Source: Erwinia_E haradaeae_F (GTDB taxonomy: Bacteria > Pseudomonadota > Gammaproteobacteria > Enterobacterales > Enterobacteriaceae). Taken from it: 64,000 nt of DNA. A program made the translations under genes and the position numbers. The notes under the pieces were generated by a model that saw only the letters and a list, made by a program, of their open reading frames with translations, was not told the origin of the DNA and did no database searches. The DNA is taken from positions 1,013,357 through 1,077,356 of the forward strand of contig NZ_LR217698.1 of assembly GCF_900698855.1 (NCBI RefSeq), written 5' to 3'. Within the stretch, counting starts at the first letter, position 1; each line of letters begins with the position of its first letter. This document shows, piece after piece, positions 11,226 through 21,166 of the stretch.

Positions 11226-12209
11226 GTGAATTTCTTTAAATTAAAAAACTTTAATTTCCAGAAAGTAGGAAAAGAAGTTTTACAGATTGAACGAGAAGGG
11301 TTAGATCAGCTGGATCAGTATATCAATGAAAATTTCACCGATACCTGTGAGCTAATTTATCAATGCCGTGGAAAAGTGGTAATTATGGGTATGGGGAAGT
11401 CAGGACATATTGCTAAAAAAATAGCGTCTACTTTTTCTAGCACTGGTACTCCTTCTTTTTTTTTACATCCTGCTGAAGCCAGCCATGGTGACTTAGGCAT
11501 GATTGGTAATAATGATGTTATTCTTGCTATCTCCAACTCTGGAGAATCTTTAGAAATTTTAGCACTAATACCCTTATTAAGGTATCGTCAAATCCCATTA
11601 ATTGCAATAACTGGTCATGAAAAAAGTACAATTGCCTGCTTCGCAAAGATACATTTGTGTGTAAAAGTACCACAAGAAGCGTGCTCACTAGGACTGGCGC
11701 CCACTAGTAGCACTACTGCCACATTAGTTATGGGCGATGCACTAGCTGTAGCGTTATTAAAATCTAGAGGCTTTACACAAGAAGATTTTGCTCTGTCTCA
11801 TCCTGGTGGGGCACTAGGACGTAAACTCCTTATGCGAGTCGATGATATAATGTGTTCTGGTGATGACTTGCCATGCATCCATCCTAACGCCTATTTACGT
11901 GAAGCTGTACTAGAAATGACATCTAAAAAAATGGGGATAATAGTAATCTGTGATCATAAAAAAAACATTGAAGGTGTCTTTACGAATTCTGATTTACGGA
12001 AAGTGTTTAACGATAATATTGATATTCATCGATCTCATATCGCCAACGTAATGACACCAAGAGGCATATCCGTACGACCTGGAACACTAGCAATTGAAGC
12101 TCTTAATACAATGAAAAAACACAATATTACTTCTATAATTATTTCTGACCAAAATCAACTTATTGGACTAGTTCATATACATGACATCTATCAAGCTGGT
12201 ATAATTTGA
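11226..12209 (+). CDS. kdsD: D-arabinose 5-phosphate isomerase
   Basis: Converts ribulose 5-phosphate to arabinose 5-phosphate, the first committed step of Kdo synthesis for lipopolysaccharide. The 327-residue product has the E. coli length. An N-terminal SIS sugar-isomerase domain (about 40-180) carries VVIMGMGKSGHIAKKIA, HPAEASHGDLGM, AISNSGESLEI and LAPTSSTTATLVMGDALA. Two CBS domains (about 205-327) follow after ALSHPGGALGRKL. The start is GTG at 11226, giving the homologous N-terminus (FNFQKVGKEVLQIE). kdsC, which is practically adjacent in E. coli, lies 924 bases downstream here. Confidence 0.96.
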   Translation: MNFFKLKNFNFQKVGKEVLQIEREGLDQLDQYINENFTDTCELIYQCRGKVVIMGMGKSGHIAKKIASTFSSTGTPSFFLHPAEASHGDLGMIGNNDVILAISNSGESLEILALIPLLRYRQIPLIAITGHEKSTIACFAKIHLCVKVPQEACSLGLAPTSSTTATLVMGDALAVALLKSRGFTQEDFALSHPGGALGRKLLMRVDDIMCSGDDLPCIHPNAYLREAVLEMTSKKMGIIVICDHKKNIEGVFTNSDLRKVFNDNIDIHRSHIANVMTPRGISVRPGTLAIEALNTMKKHNITSIIISDQNQLIGLVHIHDIYQAGII

Positions 12210-13133
12210 TACATGATAGAAGTAATTTTAATATAAACCGCTCGATTCTATTATCTGATTTCTTAAATAATTAAAAATTAATAGCATATTATAAAATCCG
12301 TAACAAGATGTTATTACTCCTCATCTGTTATAGATGAAATATAAAATTAAAGTGCTTCTTTTTCTCTCAAAAACAAACAATAACTTGATATGTAAAATTA
12401 TTTTTTGTTAGTTTTTTAAAATTACTGAATAAAATCAACATGCAAAATATAATTTTTCTTTTAACATTTATACTCAAAAATAAATCATATCAAATATAGC
12501 TTGACTTATTCATTCACTCAATAATAAAACAAATTTGTTACATTATATTGAGGTATTAATAAATAGATTATATTAAAAATTAATAATCAATACATATTAT
12601 CATTAATCATGCAATATGCATTATTAATTATATAAATAATTAGATAACATAAGATATATTCAATTTCTTTAATTCAATTATATGAATTACAATTAATAAT
12701 ATTATGATCGTCGATCATTATCACCAACCGCTTTCTTAAATCATCAAAATGTATTTATTATCCCACATTAGTCTAGATGATTGACGTCTCTTGTATTCTC
12801 ATGTATAAAAGATTAATGAATTTCAATTAATAGAAACCCTACCTTAATCTTAATTTTGATGATAAAAAATTCCTACTGAATTTAAATTCATCAATTTTCA
12901 AGATTATAATTAAAAAACTCTTTCCTAATATAAATTTCAACTATAAAAGAAGTTAATATATCTACCAGATATAAATATATCTAAATCATATAACGAATTA
13001 ATAAAGAGTCATAAAGAATCAATTTTTAATCATAATTAAATTACATCTTTTTCGTTCTAATCATAACATAACTACACATATTAATGATCATGCTATTCCA
13101 TCAAATCTATTATCTAATGAGATCATAATAATT
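12210..13133. other. Non-coding spacer splitting kdsD from kdsC
   Basis: 924 bases of AT-rich DNA without a supported gene. In E. coli kdsD and kdsC are consecutive genes of one operon with almost no spacer, so this DNA was gained between them or is what remains of an insertion or rearrangement. kdsC probably has its own promoter here. Confidence 0.55.
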
Positions 13134-13712
13134 ATGAATAATAAACATACTACAATTAACACCTGTTATGGTCCGATCCAGAATCATATCTTAAGTAAAG
13201 CAAAAAATATTAAATTATTAATCTGTGATTCAGATGGTGTTATGTCTGACGGAATGATCTATCACACCAATAACGGTAATATAATACAGAGATTCAATGT
13301 CAAGGATGGCTATGGTATCCGCTGTTTACTTAAATTTGCAATAGAAGTAGGAATTATTACTGGAAATCAAAGTCAAATGCTGAAAGATCGATGTTCTACA
13401 TTAGGTATTTCTTATATTTATCAGGGGCAATCTAATAAGATTAAACCATTTCATGACATTCTATCTAAACTGAACCTGAGTGAAGATCAAATAGCTTATA
13501 TTGGTGATGATCTCATAGATTTACCAATCCTACTTAAAGTAGGATTAAGTATAGCAGTTGCGGATGCCCATCCCATGGTACTACCACACGTTGATTACAT
13601 AACAAAGATGAACGGAGGAAATGGGGCAATACGAGAAATCGCTGACCTAATTTTAATAGCACAAAATAAAATATTAAGAGATTTTAGTGGTAATCTAGAT
13701 GGTCTATGCTAA
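13134..13712 (+). CDS. kdsC: 3-deoxy-D-manno-octulosonate 8-phosphate phosphatase
   Basis: HAD-family phosphatase that releases Kdo from Kdo 8-phosphate. 192 residues, close to E. coli (188). HAD motif I is LLICDSDGVMSDG at about 29-41, with the nucleophilic and acid/base aspartates kept. IITGN replaces the usual IITGR of motif II, a change at a normally conserved arginine. YQGQSNKIKPF and YIGDDLIDLPIL (motif IV) are intact. It overlaps the start of lptC by 14 bases, as expected for a translationally coupled kdsC-lptC-lptA-lptB operon. Confidence 0.95.
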   Translation: MNNKHTTINTCYGPIQNHILSKAKNIKLLICDSDGVMSDGMIYHTNNGNIIQRFNVKDGYGIRCLLKFAIEVGIITGNQSQMLKDRCSTLGISYIYQGQSNKIKPFHDILSKLNLSEDQIAYIGDDLIDLPILLKVGLSIAVADAHPMVLPHVDYITKMNGGNGAIREIADLILIAQNKILRDFSGNLDGLC

Positions 13713-14316
13713 AAGCATAATAACTCTGATTATAACACTATTTTCAATCATGATAATTAACTGTCTTGTAAAAGACAGAAACAAGGAAAAAGATACAAAA
13801 ATTATTACGAATCATATTCTTATGCCAACATGCATTAGTCATCACGCACGAATACTTATGTATAACCCTCAAGGGATATTATCCTATCAAATCTTAGCAG
13901 ATAAAAGCAGATATTACTCTAATGATGAAATTAGCTGGTTTACTAATCCAGTGATGATTATATATAATGAAAACAAACTACCAACGTGGATTATCAAATG
14001 CAATCAAGCTAAACTAGCCAAAGAAAAAATTTTATTTCTTTATGGAAACGTCATTATAAATAGCTTAATGGAGATAACACAGTTAAAATATCTTCAAACA
14101 GAAACTGCAAAAATTAACCTTATTACCCAAGAGTTGACTTCTGAAAATAAAGTGACATTATCTGGTCCTGACTTTTTCTCCACAGGAATGAAAATGTATG
14201 GTAATTTACAAAAACACACAGCTCAGATTATAGGAAAAGTCCGTACGACTTATGGCACTAACCCTGAAAAGAAAAATAAATCAATTATTAATAACGATCC
14301 TACTTCTGGCTTGTAA
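13699..14316 (+). CDS. lptC: LPS export protein LptC
   Basis: Bitopic inner-membrane protein that passes lipopolysaccharide from the LptBFG transporter to LptA. 205 residues. A single N-terminal membrane anchor spans about residues 5-23 (SIITLIITLFSIMIINCLV), followed by the periplasmic beta-jellyroll with YNPQGILSYQILA, WFTNPVMIIY, PTWIIKCNQAKL and LFLYGNVIIN, all matching the E. coli order. It overlaps kdsC upstream and lptA downstream, as in the E. coli operon. Confidence 0.93.
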   Translation: MVYAKSIITLIITLFSIMIINCLVKDRNKEKDTKIITNHILMPTCISHHARILMYNPQGILSYQILADKSRYYSNDEISWFTNPVMIIYNENKLPTWIIKCNQAKLAKEKILFLYGNVIINSLMEITQLKYLQTETAKINLITQELTSENKVTLSGPDFFSTGMKMYGNLQKHTAQIIGKVRTTYGTNPEKKNKSIINNDPTSGL

Positions 14317-14767
14317 TAGGGCAGCAGCAGGATTGGATCCACACTTAAAAACACCAATCCATATCGATTCGGAAAAACAAATCATCGATATAAAAAACAA
14401 TATAGCAACCGCTAGCGGTAATGTTTCCATCACTCAAGGAAATCTTAAAATCATTGCTGATACAAGTACTATCTCCTTCTCAGGAGAAAAAAACAAAAAT
14501 ATAATAATCAACGCATATGGAAACCTGATTAGATTCTATCACATTTTGAATAATGGTCAATCTGTAAAGGGACATGCTAAAAAAATACATTATGAAATAG
14601 AAAAAGAACAAGTGCAATTAAGTGGAAATGCTTATCTTGAACAAGATGGAAGTAGAATACAAGGAGATCATATTACCTATCTCATTAATGAAAAAACAAT
14701 GTATGCCATAAGTAATACAGGACAACATGTTACTACCATTTTAACACCTTCTCACCAAAAAAATTAA
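14252..14767 (+). CDS. lptA: LPS transport periplasmic protein LptA
   Basis: Forms the periplasmic bridge that carries lipopolysaccharide from LptC to LptD. 171 residues (E. coli 185). The N-terminus reads as a signal peptide: basic KRK, a hydrophobic stretch of leucines and isoleucines, then a possible cleavage site after NRAAA. The OstA-type beta domain has PIHIDSEKQIIDIKNN, SGNVSITQG and YLEQDGSRIQGDHITYL. The start at ATG 14252 overlaps the last 65 bases of lptC; E. coli also shows an lptC-lptA overlap. The C-terminal tail is shortened. Confidence 0.93.
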   Translation: MALTLKRKINQLLITILLLACNRAAAGLDPHLKTPIHIDSEKQIIDIKNNIATASGNVSITQGNLKIIADTSTISFSGEKNKNIIINAYGNLIRFYHILNNGQSVKGHAKKIHYEIEKEQVQLSGNAYLEQDGSRIQGDHITYLINEKTMYAISNTGQHVTTILTPSHQKN

Positions 14768-14812
14768 ATTCTTTATAAAAAGAAAATAAAAAAATAAAAT
14801 TGATTTAATATT

Positions 14813-15541
14813 ATGCCAACTCTAATAATAAAAAATCTTATGAAAACCTATAAAGGTGATCTAATCGTAAAAGATGTCAGTCTACAAGTAAAATCTGGTG
14901 AAATTGTTGGTCTTCTCGGACCTAACGGAGCAGGTAAAACAACTACATTCTATATGATAATTGGGATTATTAAACATGATAAAGGATGCATTTATATTGA
15001 CGATGAAGATATCAGCCTATTACCGCTACATGCTCGAGCTGGTCGTGGTATTGGTTATCTTCCTCAAGAAGCCTCTATCTTTAGAAGATTGAGCGTATAT
15101 GATAACTTAATGGCTATTCTTCAAATTCGCAAAGATCTTACTCACAAACAACGCCTTAATCGAGCTAACGAACTGCTTGATGAATTTCATATTAGTGATC
15201 ATCTACATAAAATGATGGGACAAAAATTATCTGGCGGTGAACGTCGGCGCGTAGAAATCGCTCGTGCTTTAGCAGCAAATCCAAAATTTATTCTTTTAGA
15301 TGAACCTTTTGCCGGTGTTGACCCTATCTCAGTAATAGACATTAAAAAAATTATTGAACATCTTCGGAAAAGTGGATTGGGAGTATTAATTACTGATCAT
15401 AATGTACGTGAAACTCTAGATGTTTGTGAACATGCATATATTGTGAGCCAAGGCCATGTCATTGCTTCCGGAAACCCGGAATCCATCATGGCTGATAAAC
15501 AAGTGCAACACGTTTATTTAGGTACAGAATTTAGACTTTAA
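14813..15541 (+). CDS. lptB: LPS export ATP-binding protein LptB
   Basis: ATPase of the LptBFG inner-membrane transporter that extracts lipopolysaccharide. 242 residues (E. coli 241). Walker A GPNGAGKT is at about 36-43, the Q-loop is YLPQEASIF, the ABC signature LSGGERRRVEIARAL is at about 140, Walker B is FILLDEPFAGVDP and the switch histidine is in ITDHNVRETL. It follows lptA by 45 bases. In E. coli rpoN, hpf and ptsN follow; here a 1.57-kb gap separates lptB from ptsN. Confidence 0.97.
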   Translation: MPTLIIKNLMKTYKGDLIVKDVSLQVKSGEIVGLLGPNGAGKTTTFYMIIGIIKHDKGCIYIDDEDISLLPLHARAGRGIGYLPQEASIFRRLSVYDNLMAILQIRKDLTHKQRLNRANELLDEFHISDHLHKMMGQKLSGGERRRVEIARALAANPKFILLDEPFAGVDPISVIDIKKIIEHLRKSGLGVLITDHNVRETLDVCEHAYIVSQGHVIASGNPESIMADKQVQHVYLGTEFRL

Positions 15542-17114
15542 TTAAGATTAAATCTTTATAAATAAATACAAAAATAAAATATATTCCTTGAACTATTTTT
15601 TATCTATTAAGTTACAAACCAATGCCTAAACAAGAATTTAAATTGTTCTAATCTGTATTGAAAATTTTTCTCTTTGCTAAAAACTTAGGCTTCAAATAAA
15701 GAGATAAGTTTTTCTTTCAAAAAATATGAATAACATCGCGTATTGATATCTAGATAATGAAGTTAATACATTTAATGTATATTAAGATTAAAATTCCATA
15801 CTAAGTCATATAATTAAAAATATTCTAAATAAAACAAAAGACCCTCAATTCAAAATAAAAAAAAATTAAAATCAACTATAAAATGATTTTTTTACGATTT
15901 GAGTTAATAATGTTCTGGGTAAAAACTAGAAATTAATACATAATATATGCACATTCTTTTACTCAGCACAAAGAATGTAGTTATTCATTTTATATTAAGA
16001 ATCAAAATTGTAAATCTCCAAAATAAATTTTTTAAAGACATTGAATACCTTACTTATTCCTCAAAAACTAATCCTTCTCTTGATATAACTATTACACGTA
16101 GTTTGATGCTCGATTCAATATGTATAAATGTTAGCGACAAAAGAACATGTCTGATATGATGTAATGATAGTATTTCGTCATGTCATAGATATAGTGATTA
16201 ACTAAAATTAATAAAATAATTTCAAAAACTACTAAAATTAAACTATCTATAAAATAGATTGATCTATGCTTTTTTTTAATTATTACAATTTGTTTAAAAT
16301 AACTTGTCAAATATATAAAAAATATATAAAACAGATACTACATCTAGAATTTAAAACTAGTTAAAATACAGAAAGAATTAAAAAATCTTTTCCTACATAA
16401 GCAAGGATTACCTATCCTATAAGATAGGGCGTTTGTTAACGATCTTAAAAAGAATAAAACTTAATATTTATAACTAACATATCTATATATGACATATTAT
16501 CATATAAAAAATGAAATATAATTATTTAAGAAACGTTTCTAAACTCATAGCTCCTCTTTTATACTATATAAAAATACCCATCAATAATGATTGATATTCA
16601 TTATTAGATATTCTTTATAGAAAACAATGATGATAAATCAGTTATAATTATAAAACGCTTAATTGTATAATAAGCGATACAAATGAATATAAATAATATG
16701 TCACAATATAGTGAATCTATATAATTATTTTTCTTAATAAAATTAAGACCTATCTTGACGATATTAGATCAGTATAATACTTTGACTTCTTATATCTTAT
16801 AAAAAATAGTATTATAAAAAGTTCTATATTTTAGAACAACTATAGATCTAATTAATAATCCAAGATTCAGATACGAATTACTGATCTGAATTGTTTCACT
16901 AAGATCTTAATACAATAAAACCAAAAAATTATACCATGTGTAATATTAACTATGAAATCATATAAAAACTGTAGTTAAAGAATAGGGGCTTTCTCTATCA
17001 AAGATTTTATTAACTACATATACTTTACTTATATATCAAATCTTTATATTAATTACTAGATATAATGCAATATAAAGACACTGCGTCTCTTAAAGTAAAG
17101 AATCAAGCATAACT
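15542..17114. other. Non-coding stretch at the position of rpoN and hpf
   Basis: AT-rich with no supported gene. The flanks lptB and ptsN keep the E. coli order, and the 1.57-kb gap is close to the combined length of rpoN plus hpf, suggesting both decayed in place. No sigma-54 motif or HPF sequence could be recognised. A small hairpin with 6-base arms lies at about 16411-16428. A 70-codon open frame at 15947 was rejected as chance. Confidence 0.55.
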
Positions 17115-17591
17115 ATGATAAACAATAATTTTAAATTAGAATTAGACGTAATATTAAGTATTTCTTGTACGCGAAACGACGTTCTTTGTTACAATAAACA
17201 AAGAGCATTAGAAATTATTAGTGAATTAGCTTCTCAAAAACTTAGACTTTCGCAGCAAGTTATTTTTAACGCCATACAAAATAGAGAAAAAATAGGTAGT
17301 ACAGGTATTGGTAATGGCATTGCAATTCCTCATTGCAAGCTTGAGGAACAAAAACTACAATCTATTGGTGTGTTTATTCACCTTAAACATCCTATTATTT
17401 TTAATTCTATTGACAATCAACCAGTAGATCTGCTATTTGCAATCCTTATTCCATCTCAAGAATGTAAAACACACTTATACACACTATCTCTAGTAGCCCA
17501 ACACCTAGCAAATAAAATAATTCTTCGTCAACTTAGATCCGCATCTAGCGATGAAGATTTATACCGAATTATAACTCAAAAAAAAATATAA
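17115..17591 (+). CDS. ptsN: Nitrogen-PTS EIIA protein PtsN
   Basis: EIIA-type phosphocarrier of the nitrogen PTS, which in E. coli affects potassium transport and stress responses. 158 residues (E. coli 163). The phosphorylated histidine sits in GNGIAIPHCKLEE at about residue 74, preceded by REKIGSTGIG and followed by DNQPVDLLFAILIP and THLYTLSLVAQHLA. In E. coli it follows rpoN and hpf; both are missing here. Its partners PtsP and NPr are not in the window, so whether it is still phosphorylated cannot be judged. Confidence 0.94.
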   Translation: MINNNFKLELDVILSISCTRNDVLCYNKQRALEIISELASQKLRLSQQVIFNAIQNREKIGSTGIGNGIAIPHCKLEEQKLQSIGVFIHLKHPIIFNSIDNQPVDLLFAILIPSQECKTHLYTLSLVAQHLANKIILRQLRSASSDEDLYRIITQKKI

Positions 17592-18165
17592 TTTAATTAT
17601 AATAATTTTTCTAAAATAGTTCAAGATTAATCTGATTCTTCTATTTTTCCATCTATTATATTCAAGGAGATCCATTAATGTCCATGTCTAAAAACTAAAA
17701 TATAATTGTAAATATTAAGCTTATATAAAAAGCTCTATAATTTTATATAAAACTATAAATGCATTTCTATATTTAGAATATATCTTAATGAATAAGATAT
17801 AAAAAATAAAAATAAGGCAAATGTACTACTCATATAAAATGATGATCATACCAGAATAGTTCAATTTTTTATCAAAAATTAAATACCATGAAACCATGAT
17901 CACCATTTAAATTAATTATACTATAAAACAACATTTTTTATTGATTTTAAAAAAATTATAACCAAAAACGTTATCAAAAGATATGATATTCCTATTATCT
18001 CCTTAATTTTCTACTTTAATCTAGTAAAAAATACTAACCTCTTTATTTAAAAAAAGATACAGAGATGTCCTTAATATCTATTAAAATAAAAAATTAACAT
18101 CTGTCTAAAAAAGAAAAACACAGACTATTAAAATTAAGAATAGATATTCTTTATGTTTTATAAAA
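17592..18165. other. Non-coding stretch between ptsN and zapA
   Basis: 574 AT-rich bases with no supported gene. In E. coli the 6S RNA gene ssrS follows zapA, which would place it here on the minus strand; no G+C-rich 6S-like sequence is visible. Confidence 0.55.
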
Positions 18166-18534
18166 TTATTCAAATTTAGTTGAAGACTGTTGAATACAAG
18201 TAATGTTATCTTGCTCGAATAATTCTTGTTCTAATATCTGTTGTAAACTCCGCATCTTCTTTTCCATATGTAATGCATAATCACGGGTTTTGACTTTTTC
18301 CTCAGCTAATTCATAGCAAAGATTTAAAGCAGCAATTAAAACTAATTGCTCAGTATTAGTGACTTTAGTACGAAGCTTTAAGTCTTGTAAACGTTGAGAA
18401 AGATCTTCCGCAGCTAAATTTAATGCACCCATTTCTTTATGAGGGCACTTGACTCGCAATGCGCAACCAAGAATATGAAGATCTACTGGTTGTGTAGATA
18501 TATCGCCAGAATGAGTCATTTTGATATCCGTCAT
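18166..18534 (-). CDS. zapA: Cell division protein ZapA
   Basis: Binds FtsZ and cross-links Z-ring filaments. 122 residues against 109 in E. coli. The conserved core STQPVDLHILGCALRVKCP, LNLAAEDLSQRLQDL and TNTEQLVLIAALN...YELAEEK is followed by a C-terminal coiled coil. The extra length is an N-terminal extension of about a dozen residues; ATG codons encode residues 1 and 6, and the second would shorten the extension. The gene diverges from pepP-ubiH, as zapA diverges from ygfB-pepP-ubiH in E. coli. Confidence 0.93.
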   Translation of the reverse strand: MTDIKMTHSGDISTQPVDLHILGCALRVKCPHKEMGALNLAAEDLSQRLQDLKLRTKVTNTEQLVLIAALNLCYELAEEKVKTRDYALHMEKKMRSLQQILEQELFEQDNITCIQQSSTKFE

Positions 18535-19849
18535 GATCTATTTTTCTATATACTATAAAAAGATTAATATAACTATCCAATCGACAAGAAACAACCCTAT
18601 TCTAAATACTTATTACAAATCTTAATTTTTACATTATGATTTTATCTAAACAAGAAAATCTATATATTATTGAATAATCGAATAGTAATAATATGAAAGA
18701 AGCAAAATTATAATAAGAGATCAGTCTATCTATTATTCCCTAATACTTGCATAAACCTTAATCTAGGCTCACTATGTCGATACGTTAAAACTATGCATGA
18801 TTTAAATCATATAACTTAATTTACTGTCTTGCCCATAGTCTGATATCTAACTCATTTTGATACATTTTATTATTATAAAAAATAGTAAGATCAAATATAG
18901 AAACCTCTTTCCAAAATACATAAATATGATTTTTTAATTTTTTTTAAAATAGAAAATAAAATCTGAATTTTAAAAGAAACAATTAAAAAATATGAATAAC
19001 TCTTCCAATAAAAATAGATATGAACCACATTAACACAACTACCAACTAACCATACCTTATAGAGCTCGAATAAACTAAATAATAAATGAATATATAAAAT
19101 ATAAAAATAAAAATAAACTGATCTAATTTTACCAAAATACAGAGGAAAATTAGAATCCATATTATCTATGAACAACCTAACGTAATTTCTGACCTCATTT
19201 TTAAAAAGTATAGGAGATTTTTAACTCATAACAATCACAAACCATTCTGGTCATAGTTAATATAATCTCTTATGTTAATAAATTTACCTATATAAACTAA
19301 CATTTTATATAATGTTCTAAACATTAGATGATAAATATTATAATATATTGTCAATATTATAACTTTAGAACAAATCAATATAGAGTAGTTAATTATCTTT
19401 CTAATTTTATTAAAAATAGATTTTTTTACATTACATATAGTGCTAATAGAAAGAATTAATAATGAAAAATCTTTATTTAGACTTAATAATATTAAATTAT
19501 ATTTTAAGATGATTAACTCTATTATTATATAATTTCTCTAAAACATATTAGAAATAAATTCTACTAGATTCTATCTATGAAAATGCATATTAACGATCTC
19601 TCATTTCTATTTATAATCTAATTAAAGTCAAAATAAAAATATTAAGTTACACTAAAGTTAGTAATTATCTGTTTTAAAAATCCTCTGAAACGGATAAGTA
19701 ATTTTATCTTCTTTTATTAATAACTGTTTCGTAATTTGTATATGAATATTAACAATAATAATTAAAATATTTACTACAATTAGAACATATCTTTAAATGA
19801 AATGTTAAATAGAATAATCAGAATATCTTACTTAGTTTAAGGAGATTAA
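18535..19849. other. Non-coding stretch between zapA and pepP
   Basis: 1.3 kb without a supported gene. In E. coli ygfB occupies this position between zapA and pepP; it is not recognisable. A 94-codon minus-strand open frame at 18891-19175 is rich in Phe, Tyr, Ile and Leu, matches no known family and sits in DNA of spacer composition. Confidence 0.55.
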
Positions 19850-21166
19850 GTGATTAAAAAAGAATTTCTGTGCCGCCGATTAGCTTTATTAGAAAAAATG
19901 GAATCTTCTAGTATTATCCTAATCTTTTCAGCTCCCGTAGCTATACGAAACAATGATAATCCCTACCCTTATCGACAAAATAGTGATTTTTGGTATCTTA
20001 CTGGTTTTAATGAACCAGAAGCAATGTTCGGACTGATAAAAGACTCAGACAACTGTTGTAAAAGTCTACTCTTTAATCGAAGCCACAATCGAAAAGCTCA
20101 AATATGGGGACAGAATTATATTGGACAGGAATCTGCACGTATAAAACTAGCTGTCGATTATGCTTTCCCATGGGAACAAATAGACAATCATCTCCATCTC
20201 TTTTTAGATGGATTAAAAATAATTTATCATGTAGAAAAACAATATTATTTTTCTGATCGAATTATTTTTACTGCATTAGAAAAACTCCGAATAAACCAAA
20301 AAAAAACTCTCTCCGTACCTCAAATCTTACTGGACTGGCGCCCATTGGTGCATGAATTACGCTTAATTAAATCTTCATCAGAAATAACCTTACTACGACA
20401 ATCAGGACTTATTAGCGCCTTAGGTCATATGCGAGCTCTTAAAAAATTATTTCATGGTATTCATGAATACCAGATAGAAGGGGAAATTCAATATGAATTT
20501 AATCATCACGGTGCTCGTTGGTCTGCCTATAATACCATTATTGCCTCAGGAGAAAATTCCTGTATTTTACACTATACTGATAATAACAAGATTATAAAAA
20601 ATGGTCAGCTAGTATTAATTGATGCTGGATGTGAATTTCAAGGTTATGCCAGTGATATTTCACGTACTTTCCCAGTAAATGGAAAATTTAATATTCCACA
20701 AAGGTTTATTTATACTACTGTTTTAAATGCATTCAATCTAGCACTAAAACTATATCAACCTGGAACCAATATTTACACAGTTACAAAAAAAATAATCGCT
20801 TTTCTAGTACACAAATTAGTTCAATTAAAAATTATGCAAGGTGATGTTCAAAAACTAATTAAAGATAAAGCTATTGAACAATTTTTCATGCATAAATTGA
20901 GTCATTGGATTGGTTTAGATGTACATGATTCATATTATTATAGTCAAGACGATAAACGAATCTTGGAACCAGGTATGGTCTTAACTATTGAGCCAGGTTT
21001 GTATATTACTACTGATTCAAAAGTACCATCAGAATATCGTGGAATTGGTGTTCGAATTGAAGATACCATTCTCATTACTAAAAATGGTAATGAAAATCTA
21101 ACCTCAATAGCTATAAAAAAAATAAATGAAATAGAGTCTTTTATGGTCAACAGAAAATCCTTATGA
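19850..21166 (+). CDS. pepP: Xaa-Pro aminopeptidase P
   Basis: Dinuclear-manganese exopeptidase removing N-terminal residues that precede proline. 438 residues (E. coli 441). The N-terminal domain has PYPYRQNSDFWYLTGFNEPE. The C-terminal pita-bread domain carries metal ligands in LIDAGCEFQGYASDISRTF, FFMHKLSHWIGLDVHDS, LTIEPGLYI and GVRIEDTILI, in the family order. The start is GTG 19850, with AAGGAG 8-13 bases upstream. The stop overlaps the ubiH start by 4 bases (ATGA), showing translational coupling as in E. coli. Confidence 0.96.
   Translation: MIKKEFLCRRLALLEKMESSSIILIFSAPVAIRNNDNPYPYRQNSDFWYLTGFNEPEAMFGLIKDSDNCCKSLLFNRSHNRKAQIWGQNYIGQESARIKLAVDYAFPWEQIDNHLHLFLDGLKIIYHVEKQYYFSDRIIFTALEKLRINQKKTLSVPQILLDWRPLVHELRLIKSSSEITLLRQSGLISALGHMRALKKLFHGIHEYQIEGEIQYEFNHHGARWSAYNTIIASGENSCILHYTDNNKIIKNGQLVLIDAGCEFQGYASDISRTFPVNGKFNIPQRFIYTTVLNAFNLALKLYQPGTNIYTVTKKIIAFLVHKLVQLKIMQGDVQKLIKDKAIEQFFMHKLSHWIGLDVHDSYYYSQDDKRILEPGMVLTIEPGLYITTDSKVPSEYRGIGVRIEDTILITKNGNENLTSIAIKKINEIESFMVNRKSL

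Noticed and set aside
15947..16159. 70-codon open frame in the lptB-ptsN gap
   Set aside because: Checked as a possible HPF; no HPF-like residues and no start context.
17592..18165. 6S RNA (ssrS) downstream of zapA
   Set aside because: Position is right by E. coli synteny, but no sequence of suitable G+C or 6S-like pairing is present.
18891..19175. 94-codon minus-strand open frame upstream of pepP, possibly a membrane peptide
   Set aside because: Aromatic and Ile/Leu-rich as expected from AT-rich DNA; no charge pattern, no ribosome site, no resemblance to YgfB or another family.
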